Shown here in pieces: positions 36,653 through 47,117 of a DNA stretch of 64,000 bases (position 1 is the stretch's first letter; each line of letters starts with the position of its first letter). The stretch comes from Chrysomallon squamiferum (taxonomy: Eukaryota; Mollusca; Gastropoda; Neomphalida; Peltospiridae), in assembly GCA_012295275.1 (NCBI GenBank), contig CM022675.1, positions 3,669,246 to 3,733,245 on the forward strand. Direction: 5' to 3'. Below the pieces are notes generated by a model, which was not told the origin of the DNA, searched no databases, and saw only the letters and a list, made by a program, of their open reading frames with translations. Position numbers and translations under genes: made by a program.

Positions 36653-39600
36653 TGATCTGCTTTATGCTAAATCAGTTCATGCTTTATGCTGCATTTGTTA
36701 TTTGTTTATATTTTATTTCATTTTGCTTTACATTACTTAACAAAATATTACATTACCTTGCATTTAATATTATTTTGTTTATTTATTTATTTTTTTTTTT
36801 TTTGGCAATGCAAAATTGCATGGCATTAAATTACTTTCTACTTTATTCTATCTTATTACATTTTTTGTTTCATGGATACATATTAAATCATCATAAACCG
36901 TGCATGCTATTGGTATTTTATTATTATTATTATTTTTTTTTTTTGTATTTTATACTCTATTCTTCTTTTATATCAGAAAATTGTTGTTAAAAGATGTTTT
37001 TTTGTTTTTTGTTTTTTTTTGATAACATAATCTGAATACTACTCTGGTAATTTCTGTATAAATACATAGTGAACTTTATCATTTAACTTTTATAGTTCTA
37101 GTTTTGTACTAGGTTTTACCAGTGGCTAACGTCAATGGATGAAAAATATTCTTATCTATCATCAAATTCAACTGTAATATTTTTTATTTAATTGATTTAA
37201 TTTTTGATAAATAAAATATAATAAATAATTAAAATGTAATAAATTCCCTGTTTGTTATGCTTTGTTGTGGATTAAGCTCCTTCAGTGGTGAGATTTTTGG
37301 TTGTGTACAGATTAAAAAATATTATTTCATTTTTCAGATCTGAAAGGCCGGAAATCCGAGAATCTAGTGGTGAGATTTGTTTTTTATTTATAATTTTTCT
37401 GAGTAACAAAACTTTATATTTTACAAGTGATAAGGTTACGCATAATGAGACAAGATTTGTACCCTCGCTGTGCAGGTCATTGTAATTTGTGTAAACAACT
37501 GTAAACAGATAGTGAGAGCAAAAAAGAAAAGAATTTAAATGTCAGAGTCACTTTTAGAAACCAGATGAGTCATAAATGTGATATTACAAGATACAGTTTA
37601 TTGCAGTGATTAGAGCAGACACTAAAATATGCTGGTTGGGTTATTTATTTCATTCTGTATCCCATTTCTTATCAGTATTCCTTTACAGTTGTGGGTAGAT
37701 CCCTATTAATTACTCATTTGAAATAGTAGATTACTAATTAAATTTGTTAGTGCATTATCTTCACTTGAAACTTAGAATCACTGATGACTGTTCTTTTTTT
37801 TATCAAATGTGAGGCAGGACTTTTTTACTAAATGACAATGCTATAATTTAAAAAGAAAAAAATATAAAGATTTATAATAACAATACATCTTTAAAAAAAC
37901 AGTGTTATATACCAAAGCACCTTATACACATACTTTTTATTCAAAAGAAATTTTTTTTTTTAAATGTATCTTTTATTAAGGAATGCCATTATTTTTGTTT
38001 TAATTTAATTTTTCTTTTCCATTGACACCAATTGCTTTAAATTTTATTCTAATGTGTTTGTGTGAACGTTAATAAATACGACATTTTCGTTTCTCTCTTT
38101 AAGACGTAGCAAAGGAAAGACCTCGACTGCAACTACAGCCACGTTCAAAACCAATCGAGCTGGTAGCTGCTCCTGAGCCAGTGAAGGAGGCTTCGCGTTC
38201 AGCGTCCATCTTCGGTTCAGCAAAACCGGTGGACACCGCCTCACGAGAGATGGAAATAGAAAAAAGACTCGCGCAGGAAAAAGTTCTTGGAGACCACCAC
38301 AAACTGGATGAGGAAAAGGAAAACAGAGATTATAGTAACAGGAGGGAAATGTAAGGGCAGTGTTTTTGGGTGTGGTGGGTGTGGTTTTGTGTGTGTATAT
38401 GTGTGTGTGTGTTTACCTGTAATTTTGTGGGTGTACATGTGTTTGTAAGTGTGTCTGTGTGTATGTTTATTTGGTTATAGTGAGAATTTTTTTATAAGTA
38501 ATGTAACATGTTGTGATTTTTAATAACTATCTTATTTTAATCAGTTATAGTGTGTGCACACACATGCATGTACATGCTTGACATGAAGATCAGTGTATGT
38601 ATGTATACAGTTTGTACATAATACAAGTACAGACTGACAATCCATTATCCCAAAAGATCCAAATTATCAGTTTTGTTTCAGTGAAAGCATCATACACAGC
38701 AACATTTTTACAAGTTTTATTAAATCTTTTTCTAACAAATGAATGTTACAGACTATATTTATTGTATGGCTTGTCCCCAAATTCTTGAGAGAAAAGATAA
38801 TTTGCATGTATTGATATATTCACATGAGTCAGTTTGCATTTGTATGAGGGTATCTTTGTTAAAATAGCAAGAAAATAAAAATGAAAATAAAATATTTTTT
38901 TATAGCTGATAGTTTTTTATGCAGATTTCAGAATTATGTGATGTAAAAGTTTTATATGTAAACCTACACATTTAAAAACATTTATTTAATATTGTTTTTC
39001 TAATTTTTTAATTTATAATGATTTATTTTAAATCAATTTAAAAAAACTGTTTTTGATTCATGTTGACTTATCAGGCATTAAATAGTAATTTCCAAGACAC
39101 TTAATATGAGATGACGTAAAAAAAAAAACCCACAACATATTGACACGGTGAATGTTTTTTTGTCAGGTCGTCTGGAGGTCGCATGCGACGTGACAGCAAC
39201 CGGTCGAGTGATGGAGAACAGAAGAGAGAAAGACACATCAGCAACAGCTCGGGAAAATCAATCAGATCAGGTGAGTTTCCTTTAAAACAGAAACAGTACA
39301 ACTTAACAAACAAAAAACACTTAAAACATAAAAAAAAAATTATATATCTATAGGTATATACATATAATATACACATAAAAACACACACACACACAGATTA
39401 TTTTGTTAGTAATCTTACAAATTGTTGTGATTTTTTATTATTTAATTTTTTTAAAATTTTTTTTAAAATTCTATTAAGACAGTGATCAAAAGAAGAAAAA
39501 GAAATATTATGTTAAATGTAATTTAAAATCTAAAATTTACAACTGCTTTACAACTGCTTTACAACTGATTTACAACTGCTTTAAAACTGATTTACAACTG

Positions 39601-42600
39601 ATTTAAAACTGATTTACAACTGATTTAAAACTGATTTACAACTGATTTACAACTGCTTTACAACTGATTTACAACTGATTTAAAACTGCTTTAAAACTGC
39701 TTTAAAACTGATTTACAACTGATTTACAACTGCTTTACAACTGATTTAAAACTGATTTACAACTGATTTACAACTGCTTTACAACTGATATACAACTGAT
39801 TTAAAACTGCTTTAAAACTGATTTACAACTGATTTACAACTGCTTTACAACTGATATACAACTGATTTACAACTGCTTTAAAACTGCTTTAAAATTGCTT
39901 TAAAGCTGATTTAAATCTTCCAGTACCGCCGCCAGTGTCCAGCAGTCGCTCGCGCAAGGACAGTGACCTGTCCAACCACTCCGATGCCTTTTCTGATGAG
40001 AAGGAAGACAGCAAACACGCGACTCCTACCAAGAAGGAGGAGCCAGCCAAGCTTGTCCCTGCTCCTCCACCAAAGGAGAACATCTGGGAGATAAGAAAAA
40101 CAGGACAGTATTCTCCGGGCTCACAGTCTTCTGAGTCGAAATCTCCTCCGGCAGCAGAATCAAACCAGACTCCTAAGGTGTTTTTTACTTCCTAAACATT
40201 CAGTGTTTGTGTCCAAGAATTAGTTATTTAAGTTACTGTTAGGGATACAAGATGGGTAAAAATAATAATAAAAATTTCAATGAAAAATAAACAATAATAT
40301 AATAATAATAATAAAAAAAAATAATAAATAAATAAAATTTAAGACAATATTCAGAATGTGTTAGAAAACACCCCATGCTGTTTGTACAAAAGTGCTTGCA
40401 AAGTATAGTAAATACAGTAATACACAAATATCATTATTAAAAGTATATATATATATACATATTCAAATTAGTGTTTATTTTTGTTATTATTATTTTGAGT
40501 TTTATTTTTATTATTATTATTTTACTTTTTACATAATTAAATTGTATTTTTATGATAAGTTTTATTTTTGATGAGTGTGTGTGGAGGTGTTCTGTTTATA
40601 GGTGAGAGAGGGATAGTAATATGTACATACTTACATTTGTCGCTTTTAAAGAAATATATATTTAAGTGATATAAAAATAAACAAATAAATAAATAAATAA
40701 AAAACCCTAGCTTACATTAAAGACATGCAAAGATATTAAAAAAGAAAGTATGGAAATATTTTTTCTTAAAGATCAGATCATGTTTAAAAAAAAAGTGTAT
40801 AAATACTCGTTTAAAAATAAGATAATAATAAAAAGGGTTTAAATACTTTTCTTAAAAAAATGCGTCAATATTCTTCTTCATACTAATGTAAACATATATG
40901 TATAAATATTTTTTCTTAAAATAAAATAACATTGAAAACTGTAAATAAATATTCTCCTTAAAAATAAAACAACATTAAAAAAACATACAAAAATATTTTT
41001 GAGTAAAAAATAGTAATAATAAATTAAAAAAATCGTATAAAAATATTTTTTTTTATTTTTCAGTCATCGACCTCACCTGTCTCCCCAACCAGTGCCTGGG
41101 TCAAAGGTCGTGGTGAAAATCGCTCACAAAACAGTTCAAATTCACCTGGCAATAACACCTGGCCCAAACGCGAAGAAGGGGTCAAAGGTAACTTCATTAA
41201 AAAAAAAAAAAAACACAAAAAAAAACAACACAACAACTTCAGTTTGTTAACTTCAAACATAACATCACACTTCATGTTTATCAAGTTTTCACACAAAAAC
41301 ACCCACGATACACATCTAACACAGCACAAACTAACCCTGTTCAGACACGTTTAAACATTCAGCATAACAAAGTTTAAAAGTCAGTTTAATTAACTTGTTT
41401 TTGTTGTGTGTGGTTTTTGAAAGACTGTACGAATGTCATTAACTCAGATAAAATGGTGGTGTTTTCTTGGTTAGGTTCCTCAGACGGCTATCGTGGTCGT
41501 GGAAGGGGTCAGGGGTCAGCTGGCAGAGGCAGACATTCTGACCCGAGGCCAAAGTAAGTTTTCAAAGTTTATGCTTTGTTTGCTGTCCATGTACCCAGGT
41601 TCAAACCTCCTCAATGGTAGCTAGCTTGTCTTTGCCATTTACTGTATTCACTCGACACGTTTGAGTTTCATAATGTCTCGTAGAGTCTCCTGATTTAAAA
41701 TGTTTCATGCTGTGTGACATTCATACACACTTGTTAACTTCAGCTTTCTGTCCAAATTTATATTTACAGAATTTCAATATTTAAAACATTTTATACAGTA
41801 CTTGCCTGCTTTCTTTAAAATATATATATATATACATATTTTTTTTAATAATTTCATATTTTCACAGCCTGTAAAGTTTTATACAGTTTAAGAATTACAT
41901 TTTTTAAACTGTTTTTTTTACTTCACATTTTAAAATAGTATAATATGGAATTAACTTCACAGTTTTGAAGTTTATTTAATACAGATTTCAGAATTACATT
42001 ATTTAAAATGTTTAATGCAGCATATTTACTTACATATTTCAAAATACTTAATTTAATTTTGCATTAACTTATAATTTTCAAAGTTTATATTTAAGACTGA
42101 GTTCAGAATTACATAATTTAATTTTTTTTTTTTGTACAGTGTACTGGCTACTCACTTTAAATATTTAAATTTTGTATTAATTTCACATTTTCACAGCCTG
42201 TAATGATTTATACAGTTTCAGAATTACATTATAAAATTTGTTTTATACAGTGTGCTTTCATTCTGACTTTATAATAATATTAATATCAAATAACTGCACT
42301 TTTTCAAGTTTTAATAAAATATTTAAATTGCATTAAATTCACATTTTCAGAATTAATAATGTTTATAAGGAATACAGAATTACATAACTTAAAACGTATC
42401 ATGCCTTATACTTACATCTACATTTTAAAATATTTAATACCATGTTAATTTCATATTGTCAAAGTTTATCATGTTTAATGCAGAATTAAAGAATATGAAT
42501 GTTTTACAACTGTATTTGTTTAAATACTTCATAATATGTGAAACTCCAAAAACCCTTTGTTTTAGCCATTTCACATCATTCAAATGGATAACTGCCGAAT

Positions 42601-42867
42601 TTAAATATTTTATCCTTTCTTCAAACATGATTTAAAACAGTTGAACTAATTACAATTAAACAGCTTCATTAATACTGCTTCTTGAAGAGGTTTACTTAAT
42701 ATTCATAAACAAGAATTAAGACTGAATTAAAAAAATAATTAAGCAGAAGTTCATATGAATTGCTTTGTGAACCAAAGGAATAATATGAGAGATTGATAAA
42801 ACAGACTGAAATAATTAATAATACTGAAATTTATTTGATTTATTTTAACATTCAGAGAGAATGTAAT

Positions 42868-42910
<43 letters not shown>

Positions 42911-43163
42911 AAAATTTTGTTTTCCCAAAAAATGTCAGAATAGATTTTTTTGTGTGTGTTTTTCTGCACTGATAGCTTTATTTGAGTCACAAAGGATTAA
43001 ATTACTGTGATGCTGTAGTACTGATAACCAAATCTAATGTTTATGACATCAAAAAAGACAAAATGCAAAAGATTTAACAAATGTTTGTAAATAACAGGCT
43101 TTATAATAATAGTATGCTATTTGAAAGATTTTTAATTTTAATTTTATTTTGTATAAAAACTTA

Positions 43164-43206
<43 letters not shown>

Positions 43207-44126
43207 CAAGAAAGAACACTGAAATATGAAGAGAGAGAGAGAGAGAAAGATTATATTTTGTGAAATACTCTGATTTTAATATATTTTAAACTTACATTGG
43301 GCAAGGTGTGGTGTTTGTTGGGTTTTTTAAACTGGAGTTTCTTCTTAGGTTATTGAAACTTTCTCTTACATTTGTTTTGTCTGTTAAATATTTGAATTAA
43401 CATTTAATTAAATGTGATATTTATAAACGATAGCATGTTGTAGTTTGGCATTACATACATAGCAGTTAAAAATTTAAAACAATTGTTTATTAACAAACAT
43501 TATTTTGGGTTTTTTAATAACTTAAGTATTTTTGTGTGTAGTTAAGTTCTGAACATTTGTATTAACATTTGATCACAATATTTCTGTATCGTTGAAAGTT
43601 TGGAAAGCAAAGTAATATATTTTTATCACTTAGTGCATATACATTATTTAATTTCAAAAGCTTGTAACATTTTCAGATAAAAAAACTGAATTAACTTGTA
43701 AATATAAAAAAGAGATAGACAAAAACAAAACAAGAAAATAAAAAGTAACAAAAATGCAACCAATTTATATGAAATTCATTCATAAGTCAGATATCACTGT
43801 TTGTATTAAATATTAGTTAATGTATTTATTTGTAAAGTACAAACATGGAAATGGTACAAACTGATCTGTATGTTTTAGTATTTGATTTGAAACATTAAAA
43901 CATTAAATGATTGTTATATTAATTTTTATTTCAAGTCTTCAGAACATTTTATTAGTTATTGTAGCTTACAGATTTTAATACTGATAAATATTTTCTTTAA
44001 AATGTTATAGTAAATTAAACAAATTTCATGTATATTTACAATACAGATTTAAAGTTTATAAATATATTTTTCACTTTTATTTGTACTGCCAGTCTTATTT
44101 CTTCAGTGTGTAACTTTATTTTTAAT

Positions 44127-44181
<55 letters not shown>

Positions 44182-46036
44182 TTTTGATGAATAATATCTA
44201 TTTGTAATCAACACTTCTTTCAAATGTGTTATTCCATTATATAATTATTTTGTAATGAACTGTGTAACTGTTATTTTCTGTTTACACACAGTTTTAAATA
44301 AAAAATTAGTTACAGATTAGTTTTTATTCAGGAACAGTAAGTTTTGAAATATATTAATGTTACAGATTATATACAGTTTTAATCTTAAAATAAATTTAAA
44401 AAAAAAAAGTAAAAAGAATGAAGATGACATTCATCAAAAGATGTATAAAATTAGGGTCTAGTAATGTATGCTATCCAGTAGGTTTTTAGTTAGTTACTGA
44501 TGTTTATATGCAATTGGTTGAATCATTAAGTAAGATTTTTTTCTGACAAATCAATTAAATATAATAAATAAAAAAAGATTAAAAAAAAAAAAATAAAATA
44601 AATAAATTTAGTAGTGTTTTGTTTCTGACAAGTTAATTTGAAACAAAAATAAATTTAAATTTAGTCTCTTGATAAATTAAAATTTAATTTTACTTGTTTT
44701 ATTAATTTAAAATCTTGTACATTAAAATTTAAATTTTGTCCTTACTATTTTATTAATTTAAAATCTAGTGTATAAAGATTTAAATTCAGTCACATAATTT
44801 CTTTAATTTAAAATGTAGTACATTAAGATTTAAATTTAATCTCTTATGTTTTTTCAAAAATAATACATTCAAATTTAGTCAGGAATGTTTTTTCAGCAGC
44901 CTATTTGTCTATTTGTATAAGCTGTTGTATGAAATATATATTGAGTTTGTATTTCTTACATTTGGGTAAGGGATTTTCTATTTGTAATATTAAAAACTAA
45001 TATTTTACAATTTATATTTAACCATTACTCTTTTAGTTTATGATTGAACTTAATTCAAAATCTAATATTTAAATTTTGTCTCTTTCATTTCATGAATAAA
45101 AAATCTAGTATATGAAGATTTAAATTCGGTTTGGTACTTTTTTTGTTAATTTAAAATTTAATATGTTTGCACTTAAATAAAGTCGTGTTTTGTTTCTTTA
45201 ATTTAATATATTAAAATATAATTCAAATTTAGTCTTTCCTGTTTGGTTAATTTTAGTACTAGATTGTGTACTAAAATTTAAATTTAAATTTCGTCAGTAC
45301 TGTTGTGTTTTTCAGAGGGGGAAGAGAGCGACACATACCCACATCCATAGAAGAAATGCCGAAGTTAGAAGATAACGTTAAAAAAGTAGGTTTAGTTTAA
45401 ACAAGCCTTGACTTAGTGACCTTCACCTTTTCCCTGTATACCTATAATAATGATTTTAGTAATCGTAACAGATCAAGGTGAAGCAGAATATCCTGGTGTA
45501 TTTTAGAACTGGTATCAGTTTTTTCATCTGTCCAGTATAATGGCTGGATATTATCTCGATCTACCATAGTTCAAGATTTCAAGATTTTCAGCTGTTTTTT
45601 TTTTCAAACTTGGAAAGTGTTGAATCGTACATTGATTCGAAATTTTTGAACAAATTAGTGAAGTGTTGAAATAAATATAAAACAATTTAGTGAAACATTA
45701 AAAAGAATGTAAACATAATTACTGGAACATTAGGATAAATCTAAAATTATTAAAACATTAAGATGAAGATATAATTACTGAAACATTAAATTAAATACAG
45801 AGCAAAATAACTGAAATATTAAGATAAATATAAAAGATATTATTAAAACATTAAATTTAATATAAAACAAATTACAGAAACTGAAATAAATATAAAACGA
45901 ATTCTTTCAAATTAAAACACTTTAATAAATAAACAACAAAAATGTTAATAATTTTGGTTTCTCCATTTTTCAGGACTGGTCAGATAAAAATAAATTTTCA
46001 TCTCTAATGGACGCCAATGATAACGAAGAAGATTAG
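28460..46036 (+). CDS. EIF4B: Eukaryotic translation initiation factor 4B
   Basis: eIF4B stimulates the eIF4A helicase and binds RNA and 40S subunits during cytoplasmic cap-dependent initiation. Sixteen exons join without a phase break: 28460-28472, 30419-30571, 31254-31438, 32177-32284, 33086-33140, 33368-33466, 34003-34272, 36016-36103, 37338-37369, 38104-38350, 39167-39270, 39924-40177, 41064-41187, 41475-41553, 45316-45385 and 45974-46036. They total 1944 nt and 647 aa (human 611). Order of parts: basic KKKQKMKGK N-terminus, SILPTAPKAAR (68-78), RRM with RNP2 AFIGNL (95-100) and RNP1 RGFGYVEF (131-138), a DRYG-rich dimerisation/eIF3-binding region (about 205-330), SIFGSAKPVD (369-378), LVPAPPPKENIW (495-506), an RGRGRG stretch in exon 14 and a KFSSLMD acidic tail. 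Introns 3, 7 and 11 carry repeat arrays at the acceptor. eIF4H is excluded because it lacks the long C-terminal part. Confidence 0.97.
30419..30571 (+). CDS. EIF4B: eIF4B exon 2
   Basis: Residues 5-56, with KGKTLALTEFL and NKPIDWASEMENL, matching human KGKTISLTDFL and KPVSWADETDDL. Acceptor GTATGCAG, donor ATG|GTAAGC. Confidence 0.95.
30657..30716. repeat. (TTTTA)n array in eIF4B intron 2
   Basis: A near-perfect TTTTA/ATTTT pentanucleotide run of about 11 units, shortly after exon 2. Confidence 0.92.
31254..31438 (+). CDS. EIF4B: eIF4B exon 3 (RRM start)
   Basis: Residues 56-117, with FDRSILPTAPKAAR and PFTAFIGNLPYEADEPRIEDFF. Acceptor TTGATTTAG. The donor AAG|GTTGTT is weak, having T at +3. 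Confidence 0.97.
31930..32187 (+). repeat. 27-29 bp array at the exon 4 acceptor
   Basis: Repeats of TTTTTATGTTGTAGGTGCTAAATGTG. They include the intron 3 acceptor and the first 11 bases of exon 4 (GTGCTAAATGT). Near-perfect AG|GTGCTAAATG decoys start at 32092, 32121 and 32150 before the real 32177. Older copies start near 31971, 32009 and 32066. Confidence 0.92.
32177..32284 (+). CDS. EIF4B: eIF4B exon 4 (RRM core)
   Basis: Residues 118-153, VLNVRLPNDQGRARGFGYVEF and on, with RNP1. Acceptor TGTTGTAG (the last of a tandem series), donor CAG|GTAACA. The unique exon sequence after the repeated first 11 bases fixes the homology. Confidence 0.96.
33086..33140 (+). CDS. EIF4B: eIF4B exon 5 (RRM end)
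   Basis: Residues 154-172, VFSGRKIRVDLAGQSQTG, matching human GNRRIRVDVADQAQ. Acceptor TTAATTCAG, donor GAG|GTAGGG. A GT/GC microsatellite follows at about 33163-33205. Confidence 0.95.
33368..33466 (+). CDS. EIF4B: eIF4B exon 6
   Basis: Residues 172-205, RNDYRDDRRPTGDPDRTEGDW and on, matching the human RDDRSFGRDRNRDSDKTDTDW region. Acceptor TTTTCAG, donor ATG|GTAAAA. Confidence 0.92.
34003..34272 (+). CDS. EIF4B: eIF4B exon 7 (DRYG-rich)
   Basis: Residues 205-295, repeated GDRYGDR, DRGFGDRD and RRYGGDR motifs, the DRYG region that mediates self-association and eIF3 contact. Acceptor ATTTTCCAG, donor GAG|GTAGGA. The frame is also open for 267 nt upstream into the intron. Read-through past the donor would end after GRRYS. 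Confidence 0.93.
34905..36026 (+). repeat. degenerate array at the exon 8 acceptor
   Basis: From about 34905 short units of very roughly 40-60 bp repeat an acceptor-like TTTTCAGG. From 35665 there are three 54-bp units. Then 82-bp units place TTTATGTTTCAG|GATACGACA-like sequence at 35852 and 35934, before the real exon start at 36016. The unit includes about nine exon bases. Divergence rises away from the exon. Confidence 0.85.
36016..36103 (+). CDS. EIF4B: eIF4B exon 8
   Basis: Residues 295-324, YDKGGFGTGYRRDSGYNDRY and on, the end of the DRYG region (human GRRAFGSGYRRDDDY). Acceptor ATGTTTCAG, donor AG|GTAATG. Confidence 0.93.
36367..36650. repeat. two (AC)n tracts in eIF4B intron 8
   Basis: AC runs at about 36367-36408 and 36582-36649. 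The CTAT/GATA motif flanks the first. Confidence 0.92.
37338..37369 (+). CDS. EIF4B: eIF4B exon 9 (micro-exon)
   Basis: Residues 324-335, RSERPEIRESS. Acceptor ATTTTTCAG, donor GTG|GTGAGA. At 32 nt it joins exons 8 and 10 in the only consistent phase. The short length lowers certainty. Confidence 0.78.
38104..38350 (+). CDS. EIF4B: eIF4B exon 10
   Basis: Residues 335-417, with RPRLQLQPRSKP and SASIFGSAKPVDTASRE, matching human RPKLNLKPRSTP and AASIFGGAKPVDTAARE. Acceptor CTCTTTAAG, donor AAT|GTAAGG. Confidence 0.96.
39167..39270 (+). CDS. EIF4B: eIF4B exon 11
   Basis: Residues 417-452, rich in Arg, Ser and Gly (RRDSNRSSDGEQKRERH). Acceptor TTTGTCAG, donor CAG|GTGAGT. Confidence 0.9.
39536..39914 (+). 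repeat. 11-bp array (34 units) before exon 12
   Basis: Units of TTTA[C/A]AACTG[A/C] vary almost only at the two bracketed positions. A six-unit (66-bp) pattern repeats near the right end. The array stops about 9 bp before the exon 12 acceptor, the last unit passing into TTTAAATCTTCCAG. Units ending in A give CTGAT, which fits the yUnAy branch-point consensus. Confidence 0.93.
39924..40177 (+). CDS. EIF4B: eIF4B exon 12
   Basis: Residues 452-536. It contains LVPAPPPKENIWEIRK (human VMPAPPPKENAWVKR) and a Ser-rich GSQSSESKSPP tail (human SQSSDTEQQSP). Acceptor ATCTTCCAG. The donor AAG|GTGTTT is weak. Read-through would add only VFFTS before a stop. Confidence 0.95.
41064..41187 (+). CDS. EIF4B: eIF4B exon 13
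   Basis: Residues 537-578, SSTSPVSPTSAWVKGRGENR and on, low-complexity C-terminal region. Acceptor ATTTTTCAG after a long T-rich tract, donor AAG|GTAACT. Confidence 0.88.
41475..41553 (+). CDS. EIF4B: eIF4B exon 14
   Basis: Residues 578-604, SSDGYRGRGRGQGSAGRGRH and on, an RGG-like segment. Acceptor CTTGGTTAG, donor AAA|GTAAGT. Confidence 0.88.
41690..45300 (+). repeat. degenerate minisatellites in eIF4B intron 14
   Basis: The 3.8-kb intron holds two families. At about 41690-42480, units of roughly 90-120 bp share TTCAGAATTACAT and TTTAATACAG-like motifs. At about 44640-45295, units of roughly 60 bp share AATTTAAAATCTAGT and AGATTTAAATTTAGTC, running to just before the exon 15 acceptor. Between them lie a poly-A tract (about 42872-42908), (GT)n (43165-43200) and (ATT)n (44130-44177). 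Confidence 0.65.
45316..45385 (+). CDS. EIF4B: eIF4B exon 15
   Basis: Residues 604-627, GGRERHIPTSIEEMPKLED and on. Acceptor TGTTTTTCAG, donor AAA|GTAGGT. The following intron also has roughly 40-bp degenerate ACATTAA repeats (45655-45905). Confidence 0.88.
45974..46036 (+). CDS. EIF4B: eIF4B exon 16 (C-terminus, stop)
   Basis: Residues 628-647, DWSDKNKFSSLMDANDNEED, then TAG. It matches the human ASKFSSASKYAALSVDGEDE-type acidic end. Acceptor ATTTTTCAG. Confidence 0.93.
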   Translation, partial: DWSDKNKFSSLMDANDNEED

Positions 46037-46080
46037 TGATTGTAAATAGACACAGACGTTAATGTTACACAGATGTTGTA

Positions 46081-46110
46081 AATAAACAAATGGGATGGTA
46101 TTTTGTTATT
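46081..46110 (+). terminator. eIF4B proximal poly(A) signal
   Basis: AATAAA at 46081-46086 lies 45 nt after the stop. It is followed by a GT/T-rich stretch (GGGATGGTATTTTGTTATTTG), a normal downstream element. Another AATAAA at 50838-50843 would allow a much longer 3'UTR, since 46.1-50.9 kb is markedly T-rich on +. Confidence 0.6.
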
Positions 46111-47086
46111 TGTTCATTTCTCAGTCTTTGTCGCCCAAGTGACATCAGTGTGACATGTGACACAGAATGTCACATGATATGTCACATGATATTCAGATGA
46201 AGAGAAAAGAAAATGATCTTTTTTTAATTATTTCTGAAATTCAAATTGCAGCATAAAATAAAAGCATAAATTTGAATTCACTGAATTCAGAAAGTATGCA
46301 AATTTCACTGCCTGGATGGAATAAATGGTATGTTATGATTTTTTTGTTAATAATTTTTATTATTATTATTATTATTATTATAAAATATTATTTCTTTTTT
46401 TCTTTTTGGGGTAAAGTTAGTGAAGAAGAATGCAAGCCGATATAATTACTAAACTAAAATTTTAGATGCTTAATTAATGAATAAAATAAATGTTAAAAAT
46501 TAAGATGAAATGAAAACCATTTGTATAAGGAATAAAAGTTATAATTAAATTTATTTTATTTTTATAAATTATGTTTATATGTACATAAAACAGAATAGTG
46601 TTCAGTACATCCCACATAGTCAAAATATCAACAACTTTTAATAATAGCTTTAATAACATTTGTCAAACTTGAATGTAATGAAATATAAGCTTTTATATAA
46701 TTACACACACATACAAACACATATTTTTATATATATACTTCACACAAAAATACAAATATCAAGCATATTTGCAAAATATTTGTATATAACAAAAACTTTT
46801 TTTTTTTTTATTCTTTGTTTCTTTGTTTTTTACATATATTTTTTTATTTTTTGTCTTTTTTTGGCTTGCGTTCTTCTTCAGTAATTACTTATTCTGCAGA
46901 AAAGATGATTCATTTAAAAGATTTGGTTCCAAAATTTTAAAAATCATTCCATAAATTCTTGTCTCATAATTTTTAAATTTACTAAGGGTGGGTGTGGTCC
47001 TGTGGGTCAGAAGCTGATTATTAAGTATGGGTGTGGGCATAAATGGATAGTTCTTGTTTATTTAAGGTTTAAATAAAAACAAAATA

Positions 47087-47117
<31 letters not shown>

